From an uncultured Collinsella sp. (GTDB lineage: Bacteria > Actinomycetota > Coriobacteriia > Coriobacteriales > Coriobacteriaceae): DNA of 23,588 nucleotides. The notes beneath the pieces were generated by a model. The model did not search any database. It had not been told where the DNA came from and saw only the letters and a program-made list of their open reading frames with translations. Positions 1-7,765 of the stretch are shown piece after piece. A program made the position numbers and the translations under genes. The DNA is taken from the NCBI GenBank assembly GCA_900544465.1, contig UQVT01000008.1, forward strand, positions 1-23,588, given 5' to 3'. Position 1 is the stretch's first letter, and the number at the start of each line of letters is the position of its first letter.

Positions 1-23
1 GTCCGGCCCTCAGGGTATCGGGT

Positions 24-61
24 TCCCATATTCATCCGCACATGTGCGGATGAATATGGGA
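24..61. repeat. Perfect 38-bp palindrome upstream of the CarD gene
   Basis: Every base from 24 to 42 pairs with its partner from 61 back to 43, with no spacer; the centre is GCACATGTGC. As RNA it would form a stem of about 17 bp. Neither side has a T-run, so it is not a standard intrinsic terminator. It may be an operator, a palindromic interspersed repeat or the 3' end of a gene lying before the window. The palindrome is certain; its role is unknown. Confidence 0.85.
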
Positions 62-133
62 GGTGTTCGGATAAAGTCGATAATCAAGGTGCATAAAGTA
101 AGGGTTTGCGCACGTCAGCGTGTTATTCTAGAC

Positions 134-159
134 ATACGTAAATTCGTATAAGTTGGAGG
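134..159 (+). promoter_or_regulatory. Inverted repeat and ribosome binding site before the CarD gene
   Basis: ATACG (134-138) and CGTAT (145-149) form an inverted repeat around a 6-bp AT-rich spacer, in an operator-like position just before the ribosome binding site. GGAGG at 155-159 lies 4 nt before the ATG at 164 and fixes that start. A possible -10 (TATTCT, near 124) lacks a convincing -35. Confidence 0.35.
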
Positions 160-163
160 TAGC

Positions 164-649
164 ATGTTCTCAATCGGTCAACACGTCATTCATCCGGGTC
201 AGGGAGTCTGCACCGTCGTCGGTTTTAGGGACGACACACCGCAGCCCATGCTACTGCTCGAGACCAAGCAGGGACATGCGCAGACGATCCTCATGTACCC
301 CGTGGCGCAGGCCGACCGTTTGCACGCCGCCATCTCGCAGCAAGATGCCGAGCACCTGCTGAGCCACTATGACGAGCTGGAGTGCGACACTTTTACCGAG
401 CGCAACAGTTCACTTGAGGAGACGCACTTTAAGCAGCAGCTCAAGCTGGGCGCGCCCGAGACGGTCCGCGTGGCAAAGACCATGATGCACCGCATTCGCC
501 AGGCCGAGGAAGCTGATAAAAAACCCTGCTCCTACTACATGCGCGTACTCAAGGAGGCCAAACGCCGCTCCATCGAGGAGTTCGCCGTGGCCTTGGGCGT
601 CACCGAGGAGGCCGCCGAAGCCCGCCTAGCCCAAGCCGCCCTCAACTAA
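164..649 (+). CDS. CarD/CdnL-family RNA polymerase-binding transcription regulator
   Basis: The 161-aa product starts with the family signature: MFSIGQHVIHPGQGVCTVVG (residues 1-20) begins the Tudor-like domain that binds the RNA polymerase beta subunit. From about residue 60 the protein is helical and charged, ending in an amphipathic segment (about 120-158) that matches the C-terminal DNA-contacting helical domain. CarD/CdnL proteins stabilise open promoter complexes, often at rRNA and housekeeping promoters. The length is normal for the family (about 160 aa). The start is supported by GGAGG 4 nt upstream. The gene stands alone, and its stop is followed 17 nt later by a terminator-like hairpin repeat. 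The family call is firm; the regulon cannot be read from sequence. Confidence 0.93.
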   Translation: MFSIGQHVIHPGQGVCTVVGFRDDTPQPMLLLETKQGHAQTILMYPVAQADRLHAAISQQDAEHLLSHYDELECDTFTERNSSLEETHFKQQLKLGAPETVRVAKTMMHRIRQAEEADKKPCSYYMRVLKEAKRRSIEEFAVALGVTEEAAEARLAQAALN

Positions 650-662
650 CCCATCCGCGCCA

Positions 663-703
663 AAAACCACCACAAAGGGGACAGGCACCTTTGTGGTGGT
701 TTT
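663..703. terminator. Bidirectional terminator-like hairpin, 33-nt repeat copy 1
   Basis: CCACCACAAAGG (667-678) and CCTTTGTGGTGG (688-699) form a perfect 12-bp stem around the loop GGACAGGCA. AAAA precedes it and TTTT follows, so each strand has a hairpin followed by U residues. It starts 17 nt after the CarD stop. Five more copies occur at 1377, 12214, 12620, 14200 and 15157. Confidence 0.75.
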
Positions 704-757
704 CTTGTTCTAGTAGTATTCATTCTTATCGATACCCACGAGCACAAGGAGTCTCTT

Positions 758-1357
758 ATGGCAGAGCCGCTTACCGCCGGAATCACCCGCGACCGCGCGT
801 TCGAACTGCTCAACGAGCACAACAAGGACCCGTTCCACATCACCCATGGCGAGACGGTCGAGGGCACTATGCGCTACTTTGCGCGCGAGTTCGACCCCGA
901 GAACGAGGAGTTTTGGGGCATCGTCGGTCTGCTGCACGACCTGGATTGGGAGGAGCATGAGGACGACCCCATGAACCACACCATCTATGCTGCCGAGATT
1001 CTTGAGGGCGAAGGTGCGTCTCCCGAGCTCATTCGCGCCATCCAGACGCACACGTCCGACTTCAACACCTCGCTGCCCAAGCCCGAGCTGCAGATGGAAA
1101 AGATCTTGTTTGCCTGCGATGAGCTCACCGGTCTGATCGGCGCTGCAGTCATCATGCGCCCGAGCAAGAGCGTTATGGACTTTACGACCAAGTCGCTCAA
1201 GAAGAAGTTCAAGGACAAACGCTTTGCCGCCGGCTGCTCGCGCGACGTGATTTCGCAGGGCGCCGAGATGTTGGGCTGGGAGCTCCCCGAGCTCTTTGAC
1301 CGCACGATCGCGGCCATGCAGTCCTTCGCCCCCGACCGAGATACCTTCCAGGCCTAA
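758..1357 (+). CDS. HD-superfamily hydrolase (COG2316-like)
   Basis: This is a 199-aa soluble protein with the metal-binding pattern of HD phosphohydrolases: H30 (HITHGE), the HD pair H60-D61 in GLLHDLDWEEH, H74, H98 in IQTHTSD, and D121 in FACDELTG. Related proteins are predicted metal-dependent phosphohydrolases of unknown substrate. AGGAG about 7 nt before the ATG supports the start. The length and the C-terminal helical stretch agree with the small stand-alone HD family. It lies between two copies of the 33-nt hairpin repeat, so it is probably its own transcription unit. No partner domain or operon neighbour points to a substrate. Confidence 0.85.
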   Translation: MAEPLTAGITRDRAFELLNEHNKDPFHITHGETVEGTMRYFAREFDPENEEFWGIVGLLHDLDWEEHEDDPMNHTIYAAEILEGEGASPELIRAIQTHTSDFNTSLPKPELQMEKILFACDELTGLIGAAVIMRPSKSVMDFTTKSLKKKFKDKRFAAGCSRDVISQGAEMLGWELPELFDRTIAAMQSFAPDRDTFQA

Positions 1358-1376
1358 CCGTCAACGCCACCTAAAT

Positions 1377-1409
1377 CCACCACAAAGGGGACAGGCACCT
1401 TTGTGGTGG
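1377..1409. terminator. Bidirectional terminator-like hairpin, 33-nt repeat copy 2
   Basis: This has the same 12-bp stem and GGACAGGCA loop as copy 1. It lies between the convergent HD-hydrolase and proA genes, 19 nt from one stop and 18 nt from the other, which suits a shared terminator. TTTTT follows on the plus strand. The minus-strand tail is only ATTTAG. Confidence 0.75.
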
Positions 1410-1427
1410 TTTTTGTTTGCGCGGGCG

Positions 1428-2714
1428 TTAGGGGCGGACCTGGCCGGTGCCGCGGAGCTTGTATTTGTAGGTGGTGAGGGCCTCGGCGGCAAAGGGGCCG
1501 CGGGCGTGGAGCTTTTGGGTCGAGATGCCGATCTCGGCGCCCAGGCCAAACTCGCCGCCGTCGGTAAAGCGCGTGCTGGCGTTGGCATATACGGCCGAGG
1601 CATCGACCGCATCCAAGAAGCGCTCGCAGGCGTCCACGTCCTCGGAAATGATGGCCTCGGAATGCATGGTACCGTAGCGGTTGATGTGCGCGATGGCCTC
1701 GTCCTCGTTTGCCACGACCTTCACGCTCATCTCGAGCGCCAGGTACTCGCGACCCCAGTCCTCCTCAGTCGCGGCGACGTAGTCATCGCCCTCTACAAAG
1801 CCGGCGTCGGCGCACGCGGCGCACGTGGCCTCGTCGCCGTGAATGAGCACGCCGTGGTCGTGCAGCACGGCAACGACCGCAGGCAAAAACGCATCGGCCA
1901 CAGCACGGTCGACCAGCAGCGACTCGGCGGCATTGCACACGCCTACGCGCTGGGTCTTGGCATTAACGATAATGTTGAGCGCCTTATCAAAGTCGGCGGA
2001 TTCATGCACGTAGATGTGGCAGTTGCCCGTGCCCGTCTCGATCACCGGCACAAGCGACTCGCGCACGCAGCGCTGGATCAGGCCTGCACCGCCGCGCGGA
2101 ATGAGTACGTCGACAATGCCGCGGAGCTTCATGAGCTCGCCAGTGGCCTCGCGGTCGGTGGACTCGATCATCGACACGGCCTCGCGCGGGAAGCCCTTGG
2201 CCTCGAGCGCATCGGCCAGCAGCTCAGAAATCATGGCACACGAGTGATAGGCCAGCGAGCCGCCGCGCAGAATGCAGGCATTGCCGGTGCGGATGCAGAT
2301 GCCCGCGGCGTCGGCCGTCACGTTGGGGCGCGCCTCGTAGACCATGGCGACCAGGCCCAGCGGCACACTCACACGGGTCAGGTCCACGCCGCTTGCAAGC
2401 ACGCGGTGGTCGAGCACGCGGCCCACGGGATCGGGCAGCTCGGCGAGCTTTTCCAGGCCGGCGGCCATGCCCTCGACGCGCTCGAGCGTCAGCAGCAGAC
2501 GATCGAGCAGTCCGGCCGAGGTACCCGCATCGCGCGCGGCGGACATATCGAGCTCGTTGGCGGCGACGATGGAGTCGACACCGTTGCGCAGTGCTGCGGC
2601 CATGGCGCGCACGGCCTCCTGGCGCCGCTCATCGCTCGCCGCGGCAAGCGAGGCCGACGCTGCCTTGGCGGCAACGGCAAGATCGTGGACATACGTGGCT
2701 ATATCGACCGACAT
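1428..2714 (-). CDS. proA: Gamma-glutamyl phosphate reductase (proline biosynthesis)
   Basis: ProA reduces gamma-glutamyl phosphate to glutamate-5-semialdehyde with NADPH, the second step of proline synthesis from glutamate. The 428-aa product has the normal length. It shows the NADP-binding region VPLGLVAMVYEARPNVT (about 117-133), IRTGNACILRGG (141-152), and the catalytic cysteine C260 in QRVGVCNAAESLL. The C-terminal FGLGAEIGISTQKLHARGP is also characteristic. GGAGAAAGGG precedes the ATG. Its partner proB lies about 1.7 kb away on the same strand, with the plus-strand hydrolase between them, so the two are not one operon. The 3' end converges on the HD gene across a hairpin repeat. Confidence 0.97.
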   Translation of the reverse strand: MSVDIATYVHDLAVAAKAASASLAAASDERRQEAVRAMAAALRNGVDSIVAANELDMSAARDAGTSAGLLDRLLLTLERVEGMAAGLEKLAELPDPVGRVLDHRVLASGVDLTRVSVPLGLVAMVYEARPNVTADAAGICIRTGNACILRGGSLAYHSCAMISELLADALEAKGFPREAVSMIESTDREATGELMKLRGIVDVLIPRGGAGLIQRCVRESLVPVIETGTGNCHIYVHESADFDKALNIIVNAKTQRVGVCNAAESLLVDRAVADAFLPAVVAVLHDHGVLIHGDEATCAACADAGFVEGDDYVAATEEDWGREYLALEMSVKVVANEDEAIAHINRYGTMHSEAIISEDVDACERFLDAVDASAVYANASTRFTDGGEFGLGAEIGISTQKLHARGPFAAEALTTYKYKLRGTGQVRP

Positions 2715-2757
2715 GGGCGGCCCTTTCTCCTAGAAGTTTGCAACCATGGTAGCCGAT

Positions 2758-2788
2758 TTGCGCATGGCCTCGCCCGCGGCGGTAGAAT
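2758..2788 (+). promoter_or_regulatory. Possible sigma-70-type promoter for the S33 hydrolase
   Basis: TTGCGC (2758-2763) and TAGAAT (2783-2788) resemble -35 and -10 boxes, spaced 19 bp, which is slightly long. They lie 38 bp before the chosen start in the divergent proA/hydrolase gap. The -10 box is reasonable and the -35 box is weak. Confidence 0.35.
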
Positions 2789-2826
2789 TGGTCAACCCGA
2801 AACACCGCAACGAACGGAAGACTCAC

Positions 2827-4245
2827 ATGGCCCTCATCACTTCGTACCACGTCCCCGGCCTTTACGTCGAGGACCACAGCATCGACGTCCCCCTTGACTG
2901 GCGCGGCCTAGAGCCGATGCTCCTGGCCGTCGGCAGCACCATGCGCCGCGGCGCTATGCCGGCACCCATCGCCGGCGCGCCCGAGAGCATCAAGCTCTTC
3001 TACCGCGTGGTTTGCGCGCCCGACCGCATCAACGACGATCTGCCGCTGCTTCTGTTTTTGCAGGGCGGCCCCGGCGGCGAGAGCCCGCGTCCGCTGTCGC
3101 CCACAAGCGACGGCTGGATCGAGGAGGCCGTCAAGCACTTCCGCGTGGTCCTTCCCGACCAGCGCGGCACCGGACGCAGTAGCTGCGTGGATGGACGCAC
3201 GATCAAGGCACAGGGTGATCGCGCAACGGCCGCCGGCGCCGATACAGCACGCTCGCAGGCGGACTTCCTCAAGCGCCACCTCGCCAGCTCCATCGTGCGC
3301 GATTTTGAGTACCTGCGCCTAGTGGGCTTTGGCGGCAAGCCGTGGGTCACGCTCGGCCAGAGCTACGGCGGCTTTTTGACGCTGAGCTATCTGTCGCTCT
3401 TCCCCGAGGGCGTGGCGGCGAGCTTTACCTGCGGCGGCATCCCCCACGTGCCGGCGAGCGCCAGCGAGGTCTACGCGCACACCTTCCCGCGCATGGCCGC
3501 CAAGACGCAGCGGTATTACGACCGCTACCCCGCCGACGTCGAGCGCGTGGCAGCCCTGGCCGATGCGCTCGAGGCACAGAAGCCCGTGCTGCCCGACGGC
3601 TCGCCGATGACGGTCGAGCGCCTACAGCTCATGGGCAGCGACTTTGGCATGAAGCCGAGCTTTGAGCGCATGCATTGGATTATCGATCACGCTTTTGTTG
3701 ACGGCGACGGCACGCTGGGCTCCGGTTCCTCGGTATCCGACAGCTTTTTGATGCGTGCCTTCGAGCGCACCAACACGCGCACGAATCCGCTGTACTGGAC
3801 ACTGCAGGAGTTCATCTACGCCGACGGTGACACTATGCCCATTGGCTGGGCCGCAGCTGAAGAGAAGGCACACCGCGCCGAGTTCGACACCCTCGCGCGC
3901 CCGCTCATGTTTACCGGCGAGGCCATGTTCCCGTGGATGTTCGAGCAGATGCCCGAGCTCAAGCCCTTCAAGCCCGCCATGGACCTGCTGATGGAAGACA
4001 CCAGCTGGGACAAGATCTACGACCCGCAGCGACTGGCGTGCAACGAGGTGCCCCTGCAGGCCGCGGTGTATTTCGACGACATGTACGTGGATTCGGGCCT
4101 GCAGCTTGATACGCTCAGCCGCGTGGGCAACTCGCATGCCTGGGTGACCAACGAGTTCGAGCACGACGGCCTGCACGGCAGCGTGGTATTCAAGCACCTC
4201 TTCGACGAAGCCCTCAACCGCGGAGACCTGCGCCAGATCTTCTAG
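2827..4245 (+). CDS. Alpha/beta hydrolase, proline iminopeptidase-like (peptidase family S33)
   Basis: The 472-aa product carries the landmarks of S33 aminopeptidases: the oxyanion segment LLFLQGGPGGESPRP (about 75-89), DQRGTGRS (111-118), and the nucleophile elbow GQSYGG with S179. Near the C-terminus, D422 (YVDSGLQLDT) and H450 (DGLHGS) are candidates for the rest of the triad. S33 enzymes remove N-terminal proline or other residues from peptides, probably in the cytoplasm, since no signal peptide is present. An upstream in-frame ATG at 2746 is possible, but its extension overlaps the presumed promoter. The ATG at 2827 follows a purine-rich AACGGAAG and begins with family-like sequence, so I prefer it. 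The gene is alone, diverging from proA and converging on proB. Confidence 0.85.
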   Translation: MALITSYHVPGLYVEDHSIDVPLDWRGLEPMLLAVGSTMRRGAMPAPIAGAPESIKLFYRVVCAPDRINDDLPLLLFLQGGPGGESPRPLSPTSDGWIEEAVKHFRVVLPDQRGTGRSSCVDGRTIKAQGDRATAAGADTARSQADFLKRHLASSIVRDFEYLRLVGFGGKPWVTLGQSYGGFLTLSYLSLFPEGVAASFTCGGIPHVPASASEVYAHTFPRMAAKTQRYYDRYPADVERVAALADALEAQKPVLPDGSPMTVERLQLMGSDFGMKPSFERMHWIIDHAFVDGDGTLGSGSSVSDSFLMRAFERTNTRTNPLYWTLQEFIYADGDTMPIGWAAAEEKAHRAEFDTLARPLMFTGEAMFPWMFEQMPELKPFKPAMDLLMEDTSWDKIYDPQRLACNEVPLQAAVYFDDMYVDSGLQLDTLSRVGNSHAWVTNEFEHDGLHGSVVFKHLFDEALNRGDLRQIF

Positions 4246-4248
4246 CAA

Positions 4249-4286
4249 AGGAGTGTCCCAAAGTGCCGGCACATAAGGAACGTCCC
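4249..4286 (+). repeat. GTGCCGGCAC-type intergenic repeat, short copy
   Basis: The 30 nt at 4257-4286 match 17118-17147 exactly, including the palindrome GTGCCGGCAC. The preceding GGAGTGTCCC also matches 17084-17093. Compared with the copy near 17.1 kb, about 26 nt are missing, so the long stem cannot form here. It begins 3 nt after the stop codon of the S33 hydrolase. Confidence 0.7.
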
Positions 4287-4333
4287 CAAGTACCAGGTTA
4301 ATGAAGTCATTGCAGAAAGAGGACGGAAAGCGA

Positions 4334-4431
4334 AAACGCCCCTAAGCGAGCAAGGTGACGTGAAAGAGGAGGGCATTGACCTTTTGGTCATGCCCGACGA
4401 TTGAACGTCAGATTGCCGCTTAAGGGCGTTT
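4334..4431. other. Long nested hairpin element between convergent genes
   Basis: The ends AAACGCCCCTAAGCG (4334-4348) and CGCTTAAGGGCGTTT (4417-4431) pair over 15 bp with one non-Watson-Crick position. Inside, GCAA (4350-4353) pairs with TTGC (4413-4416), and TGACGT (4356-4361) pairs with ACGTCA (4405-4410). The apical stem is 4371-4381 with 4386-4395 around TTTT, with one bulged T. Between the lower and apical stems is a 9-by-9 internal loop (4362-4370 and 4396-4404). It ends 14 nt beyond the proB stop. It could be a shared terminator, a palindromic interspersed repeat or a structured RNA. I cannot tell which strand, if either, is functional. Confidence 0.6.
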
Positions 4432-4445
4432 GCAGCGTCAATTGG

Positions 4446-5573
4446 TTAAGCGAAGACGATTAGGTTATCCCTGTGTATCGCCGGCTTCTCGGCCAGGTTA
4501 GCGAGCAGGCGGTTGCTGGAGATCTGGTCCTGGCGGCGGCCGGCGGCAAGTTCCAGCACGTCCGAATCGGCCTCGGCGATACCGCGGGCGACGACCATAC
4601 CGCTCGGATCGCACACATCGAGCACATCGCCCTCGGCAAACTGGCCATCGACCTCGCGAATACCCACCGCAAGCAAGGAAGAGCCACGGCTGACCAGCGC
4701 CTTCGCGGCACCGTCGTCAACCGTCACCGAGCCATGCGCCTTGTCGCCCAGTGCGATCCACAGCTTGCGGGGTGCGATGTCCAGACGCTCCGCCGGCGGA
4801 TCGAACAACGTGCCCACGCTCTCGCCGCGGGCGAGGCGCACGAGCGCATCGGGCTCCTCGCCCGAGCAAATCACGCTCTGAATGCCCGCCGTCATCAGGA
4901 TGCGGCTCGCGCGGATCTTGGTAATCATGCCGCCCGTTCCCACCGATGTGGAAGAATCGCCCGCCGAGGCAATAATCTTGGCATCGATCTTATGCACGAC
5001 AGGAACAAACTCGGCCGTGGGGTCCTCATGCGGATTGGCAGTATAGAGGCCATCGATGTCCGAGAGCGTCACGCACAGATCGGCAGAAACCAGGCAGCTC
5101 ACAAGCGCCGCCAGTGTGTCGTTGTCGCCAAACTTAATCTCATCGACGGTGACGGTATCGTTCTCGTTGACGACCGGCACCACGCCAAGCTCCACGAGGC
5201 GCAGCAGGGCGTCGCGTGCATGCAGGTAGGACGTGCGGCGGGCCGTATCATGGCGCGTGAGCAGTACGAGCGAGGTGAGCAGGTCGCGCGCATGAAACTC
5301 CTCGTCGTAGGCCGACGAGATGATGCACTGACCGGCCGAGGCGCAGGCCTGCAGGCTCGGCAGGTCGCCGACCGGCTTGCGTTCGAAGCCCAACACGGGA
5401 TAGCCGCAGGCGATAGCGCCCGAGCTCACCACGACCAGACGCCAGCCGAGCTTGCGCAGGGCTGCGGCCTGATCGGCAAGCCCGCCGATAAAGGAACGGT
5501 TGACCTTGCCATCGGCGCCCACAACCGTGGACGAACCGATCTTTACCACCATCGTTTTATAAGAAGTCGTCAT
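4446..5573 (-). CDS. proB: Glutamate 5-kinase (proline biosynthesis)
   Basis: ProB phosphorylates glutamate to gamma-glutamyl phosphate, the first and usually proline-inhibited step of proline synthesis. The 375-aa protein has an amino-acid kinase domain: VVKIGSSTV (9-17), VSSGAIACG (49-57), VVNENDTVTVDEIKFGDND (134-152) and GTGGMITKI (212-220). A PUA domain follows (about 277-355), as in E. coli-type ProB. The start has no clear Shine-Dalgarno sequence. An internal ATG at codon 8 would give MVVKIGSS and cannot be excluded. The gene is 79 nt downstream of pncB on the same strand with no obvious terminator between, so the two may be co-transcribed. ProA, which must use its unstable product, is encoded separately. 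Confidence 0.96.
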   Translation of the reverse strand: MTTSYKTMVVKIGSSTVVGADGKVNRSFIGGLADQAAALRKLGWRLVVVSSGAIACGYPVLGFERKPVGDLPSLQACASAGQCIISSAYDEEFHARDLLTSLVLLTRHDTARRTSYLHARDALLRLVELGVVPVVNENDTVTVDEIKFGDNDTLAALVSCLVSADLCVTLSDIDGLYTANPHEDPTAEFVPVVHKIDAKIIASAGDSSTSVGTGGMITKIRASRILMTAGIQSVICSGEEPDALVRLARGESVGTLFDPPAERLDIAPRKLWIALGDKAHGSVTVDDGAAKALVSRGSSLLAVGIREVDGQFAEGDVLDVCDPSGMVVARGIAEADSDVLELAAGRRQDQISSNRLLANLAEKPAIHRDNLIVFA

Positions 5574-5652
5574 ACGTCAAACCAATCAACTGTTCAGCGA
5601 ACGGCCGAGCTGGCGGCCAAGGGAGCGTGACTCGCCCCTACCGCCCAAGGAA

Positions 5653-7158
5653 TTAGTGAGCCCAGGGAAAGGCAGAGGCCGCGGCCATGTTCTTGCGCAC
5701 GAGCTCGTCGCGCACCTGAGCCAGGCCCTGCTCCATGCCCACCACATAGGTCTGCGGGTACAGGAAGCGCTTGAAAGCTGCGTCCAGATGATCGAGCGCC
5801 CAAGCACAGCGCTCGCGCGCGTCCTGGATGCTCTCACGCGGAGCCACCGCAATGCCATCGCGCACGATCGGCACCAGCAACTCGCGATACTCAAGTTCGG
5901 ACACGTCGGTCACCAGGGCAGCATCATTCACGGCCACGAGAGTATTGCCGCGCGCGGAGCCCTCCCCCGCCAGATGGTCCTCGTCGTAGATCATGTCGCA
6001 GACCGGGCCGCCAAAGCCGTCGTAATAACGGCGCACGCGTTGCACACCCGGGATCGTGCGCTTGTAGGGCTGCTCGGAGAGCTTGACCACCGGCGTCCAT
6101 GGATCTGCCTCGCTCGCACGGCGGGCGGAAAGCTTGTACACGCCGCCCAGCGCCGGCTGGTCATAGCAGGTCGCAAGCTTGGTACCCACGCCAAAGCTGT
6201 CGATAGGCGCGCCTTGGTCGAGCAGGGACTGAATCGTATACTCATCCAGGTCGTTGGAGACCGAAATCCCCACATAGGGCAGGCCCTCAGCATCAAAGCG
6301 GCCGCGAACGTACTTGGAGAGCTTAGCCAGGTCGCCCGAGTCGATACGAATGGCCGACAGGCGCTCGCCCGCGGCCTCCATCTCCTTGGCAACCGTAATG
6401 GCATGCTCGCAGCCCTCGCGCACGTCGTACGTGTCGATGAGCAGCGTGCAGTTCTTGGGGCTCGACTTGGCAAACGCGCGGAAGGCCTCGAGCTCGGAAT
6501 CGAAGCTCATCACCCAGCTGTGCGCATGCGTGCCAAAGACGGGAATACCGTAGCGGCGACCGGCGAGCACATTAGACGTAGAGGAACAGCCGGCAACGTA
6601 GCTCGCGCGCGCGACGGCCAGGCCGCCATCGGGACCCTGGGCACGGCGCAGGCCAAACTCGGCCACGGGACGACCGTCGGCCGCCAACACCACGCGTGCC
6701 GTCTTGGTGGCAACAAGCGTCTGGAAGCCGACGATGTTCAGCAGTGCCGTCTCGAGCAGCTGGCACTCCAGCGCGGGGCCGGTGACGCGCACCATGGGCT
6801 CGCGCGGAAACACGAGCTCGCCCTCGGGCACGGCGTCAATGTTCACGTGCGCACGGAAGTTGCGCAGGTAGTCGAGGAATGCAGGCTTAAACATCGCGCC
6901 GCCGGCCGGAGCCTGGAGCGAAGCTAGATAGTCGATGTCCTCGGGCGTAAAGCGCAGGTTCTCGACAAGCTCGGGCAGCTCGGCGGTGCCGCACATGACG
7001 GCATAGGCGCTGCCAAAGGGATGATCGCGGTAAAACGCCGTAAAACAACCCTGCTCATTGGCCTTGCCGCTCTCCCACAGGCCCTGGGCCATAGTGAGCT
7101 CGTACAGATCGGTGAGCATTGCAATGTCGGTGGGATGCGAGATGTCGGTCAAAGCCAT
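5653..7158 (-). CDS. pncB: Nicotinate phosphoribosyltransferase (NAD salvage)
   Basis: The enzyme joins nicotinate and PRPP to form nicotinate mononucleotide, entering the Preiss-Handler route to NAD. The 501-aa product has the N-terminal TDLYELTMAQG (16-26), FGLRRAQGPDGG (168-179), GCSSTSNV (190-197), GTHAHSW (209-215; one of these histidines is the likely phosphorylated residue), RIDSGDL (271-277) and GVGTKL (323-328). The reading frame is open to 7215, but the ATG at 7158 has AAAGG at a proper distance and starts the conserved region (MALTDISHPTDIAML), so I chose it. The gene lies 84 nt downstream of the small membrane-protein gene and just upstream of proB. Confidence 0.94.
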   Translation of the reverse strand: MALTDISHPTDIAMLTDLYELTMAQGLWESGKANEQGCFTAFYRDHPFGSAYAVMCGTAELPELVENLRFTPEDIDYLASLQAPAGGAMFKPAFLDYLRNFRAHVNIDAVPEGELVFPREPMVRVTGPALECQLLETALLNIVGFQTLVATKTARVVLAADGRPVAEFGLRRAQGPDGGLAVARASYVAGCSSTSNVLAGRRYGIPVFGTHAHSWVMSFDSELEAFRAFAKSSPKNCTLLIDTYDVREGCEHAITVAKEMEAAGERLSAIRIDSGDLAKLSKYVRGRFDAEGLPYVGISVSNDLDEYTIQSLLDQGAPIDSFGVGTKLATCYDQPALGGVYKLSARRASEADPWTPVVKLSEQPYKRTIPGVQRVRRYYDGFGGPVCDMIYDEDHLAGEGSARGNTLVAVNDAALVTDVSELEYRELLVPIVRDGIAVAPRESIQDARERCAWALDHLDAAFKRFLYPQTYVVGMEQGLAQVRDELVRKNMAAASAFPWAH

Positions 7159-7242
7159 GGGGCGACCTTTCGGATGTGTGGTACAGAATTTGAGGGTTAG
7201 ACGAGAGCAGAGCATGCGGACATGATGCCCGATGCAAATCGG

Positions 7243-7701
7243 TTAGAGCAGGCCCATGCTGGTCAGGATCGTGTAGCCCATAAAGATGACAAACGCGATG
7301 AGGGCAAGGACAATGATGATTTTTTGAGCCGGCGCCATACCGGGAATCTCGCCCTCGGCCGCGGGCTCCTTGGAGGTAACCATGCGCTGGGCAAAGGTCA
7401 TCTCGTCACGGCTCGGCTTGGGCTCGGCGGACTTGGGACGAGCAGCCTTTTTAGGCTGAGGTTTGGGCGCGGCAGGTGCAGGCTTCGCAGCAGCGGGCTT
7501 GGGTGCGGGCGCGGGCTTGCGCTCGGATGCGGCGTTCGAGGCGACCTCCTCGGCCTTCGCACGCTCGGCACGCAGGGCAGCCAGCTCCTCACGCTCGCGA
7601 CGGGCCTCTTCCCGAGCCTCGCGGCGGGCCTTCTCAGCGCGGAGCTCTTCCAACTCAGCGCGCTCCTCGTCGGACAATGGTTGGGACTCAAACTCGGCCA
7701 T
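7243..7701 (-). CDS. Small membrane-anchored protein with coiled coil and Ala/Pro/Lys-rich linker
   Basis: I do not recognise this 152-aa protein. Residues about 10-58 are almost entirely E, R, A and K in a heptad-like pattern, predicting a coiled coil. Residues 62-98 form an Ala/Pro/Lys-rich, probably flexible linker. Residues 126-147 (QKIIIVLALIAFVIFMGYTI) form one strong transmembrane helix close to the C-terminus, so it is probably tail-anchored with the bulk in the cytoplasm. The ATG at 7701 follows AAAGGG and is preferred to an upstream ATG at 7737, which would start inside the tRNA terminator. It is followed by pncB after 84 nt. Low-complexity composition makes homology-based naming unsafe. 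Confidence 0.75.
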   Translation of the reverse strand: MAEFESQPLSDEERAELEELRAEKARREAREEARREREELAALRAERAKAEEVASNAASERKPAPAPKPAAAKPAPAAPKPQPKKAARPKSAEPKPSRDEMTFAQRMVTSKEPAAEGEIPGMAPAQKIIIVLALIAFVIFMGYTILTSMGLL

Positions 7702-7719
7702 GATGCAGCCCTTTCTTTT

Positions 7720-7750
7720 AAAAAAAGCCGCCGACACAATGTCAGCGGCT
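7720..7750 (-). terminator. Intrinsic terminator of the tRNA-Ala transcript
   Basis: Read on the minus strand, AGCCGCTGACA and TGTCGGCGGCT pair over 11 bp (one G-U) around TTG and are followed by seven T residues. It lies 16 nt past the tRNA 3' end and before the ribosome binding site of the small membrane-protein gene. That gene therefore needs read-through or its own promoter. Confidence 0.88.
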
Positions 7751-7765
7751 TATCAAATCCAAGGG

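Noticed and set aside
2746..2826. N-terminal extension of the S33 hydrolase to an ATG at 2746
   Set aside because: It overlaps the presumed promoter, lacks a ribosome site and is not family-like. The ATG at 2827 fits better.
1296..2897. A 533-codon open frame on the plus strand across proA
   Set aside because: It is the shadow of proA in GC-rich DNA: low-complexity Ala/Arg/Gly/His sequence with no family motifs, while the minus strand encodes a complete ProA.
4473..5630. Long plus-strand open frame across proB (similar ones lie across pncB, pckA and lctP)
   Set aside because: These antisense frames have no recognisable motifs or ribosome sites and arise from codon bias of the real genes.
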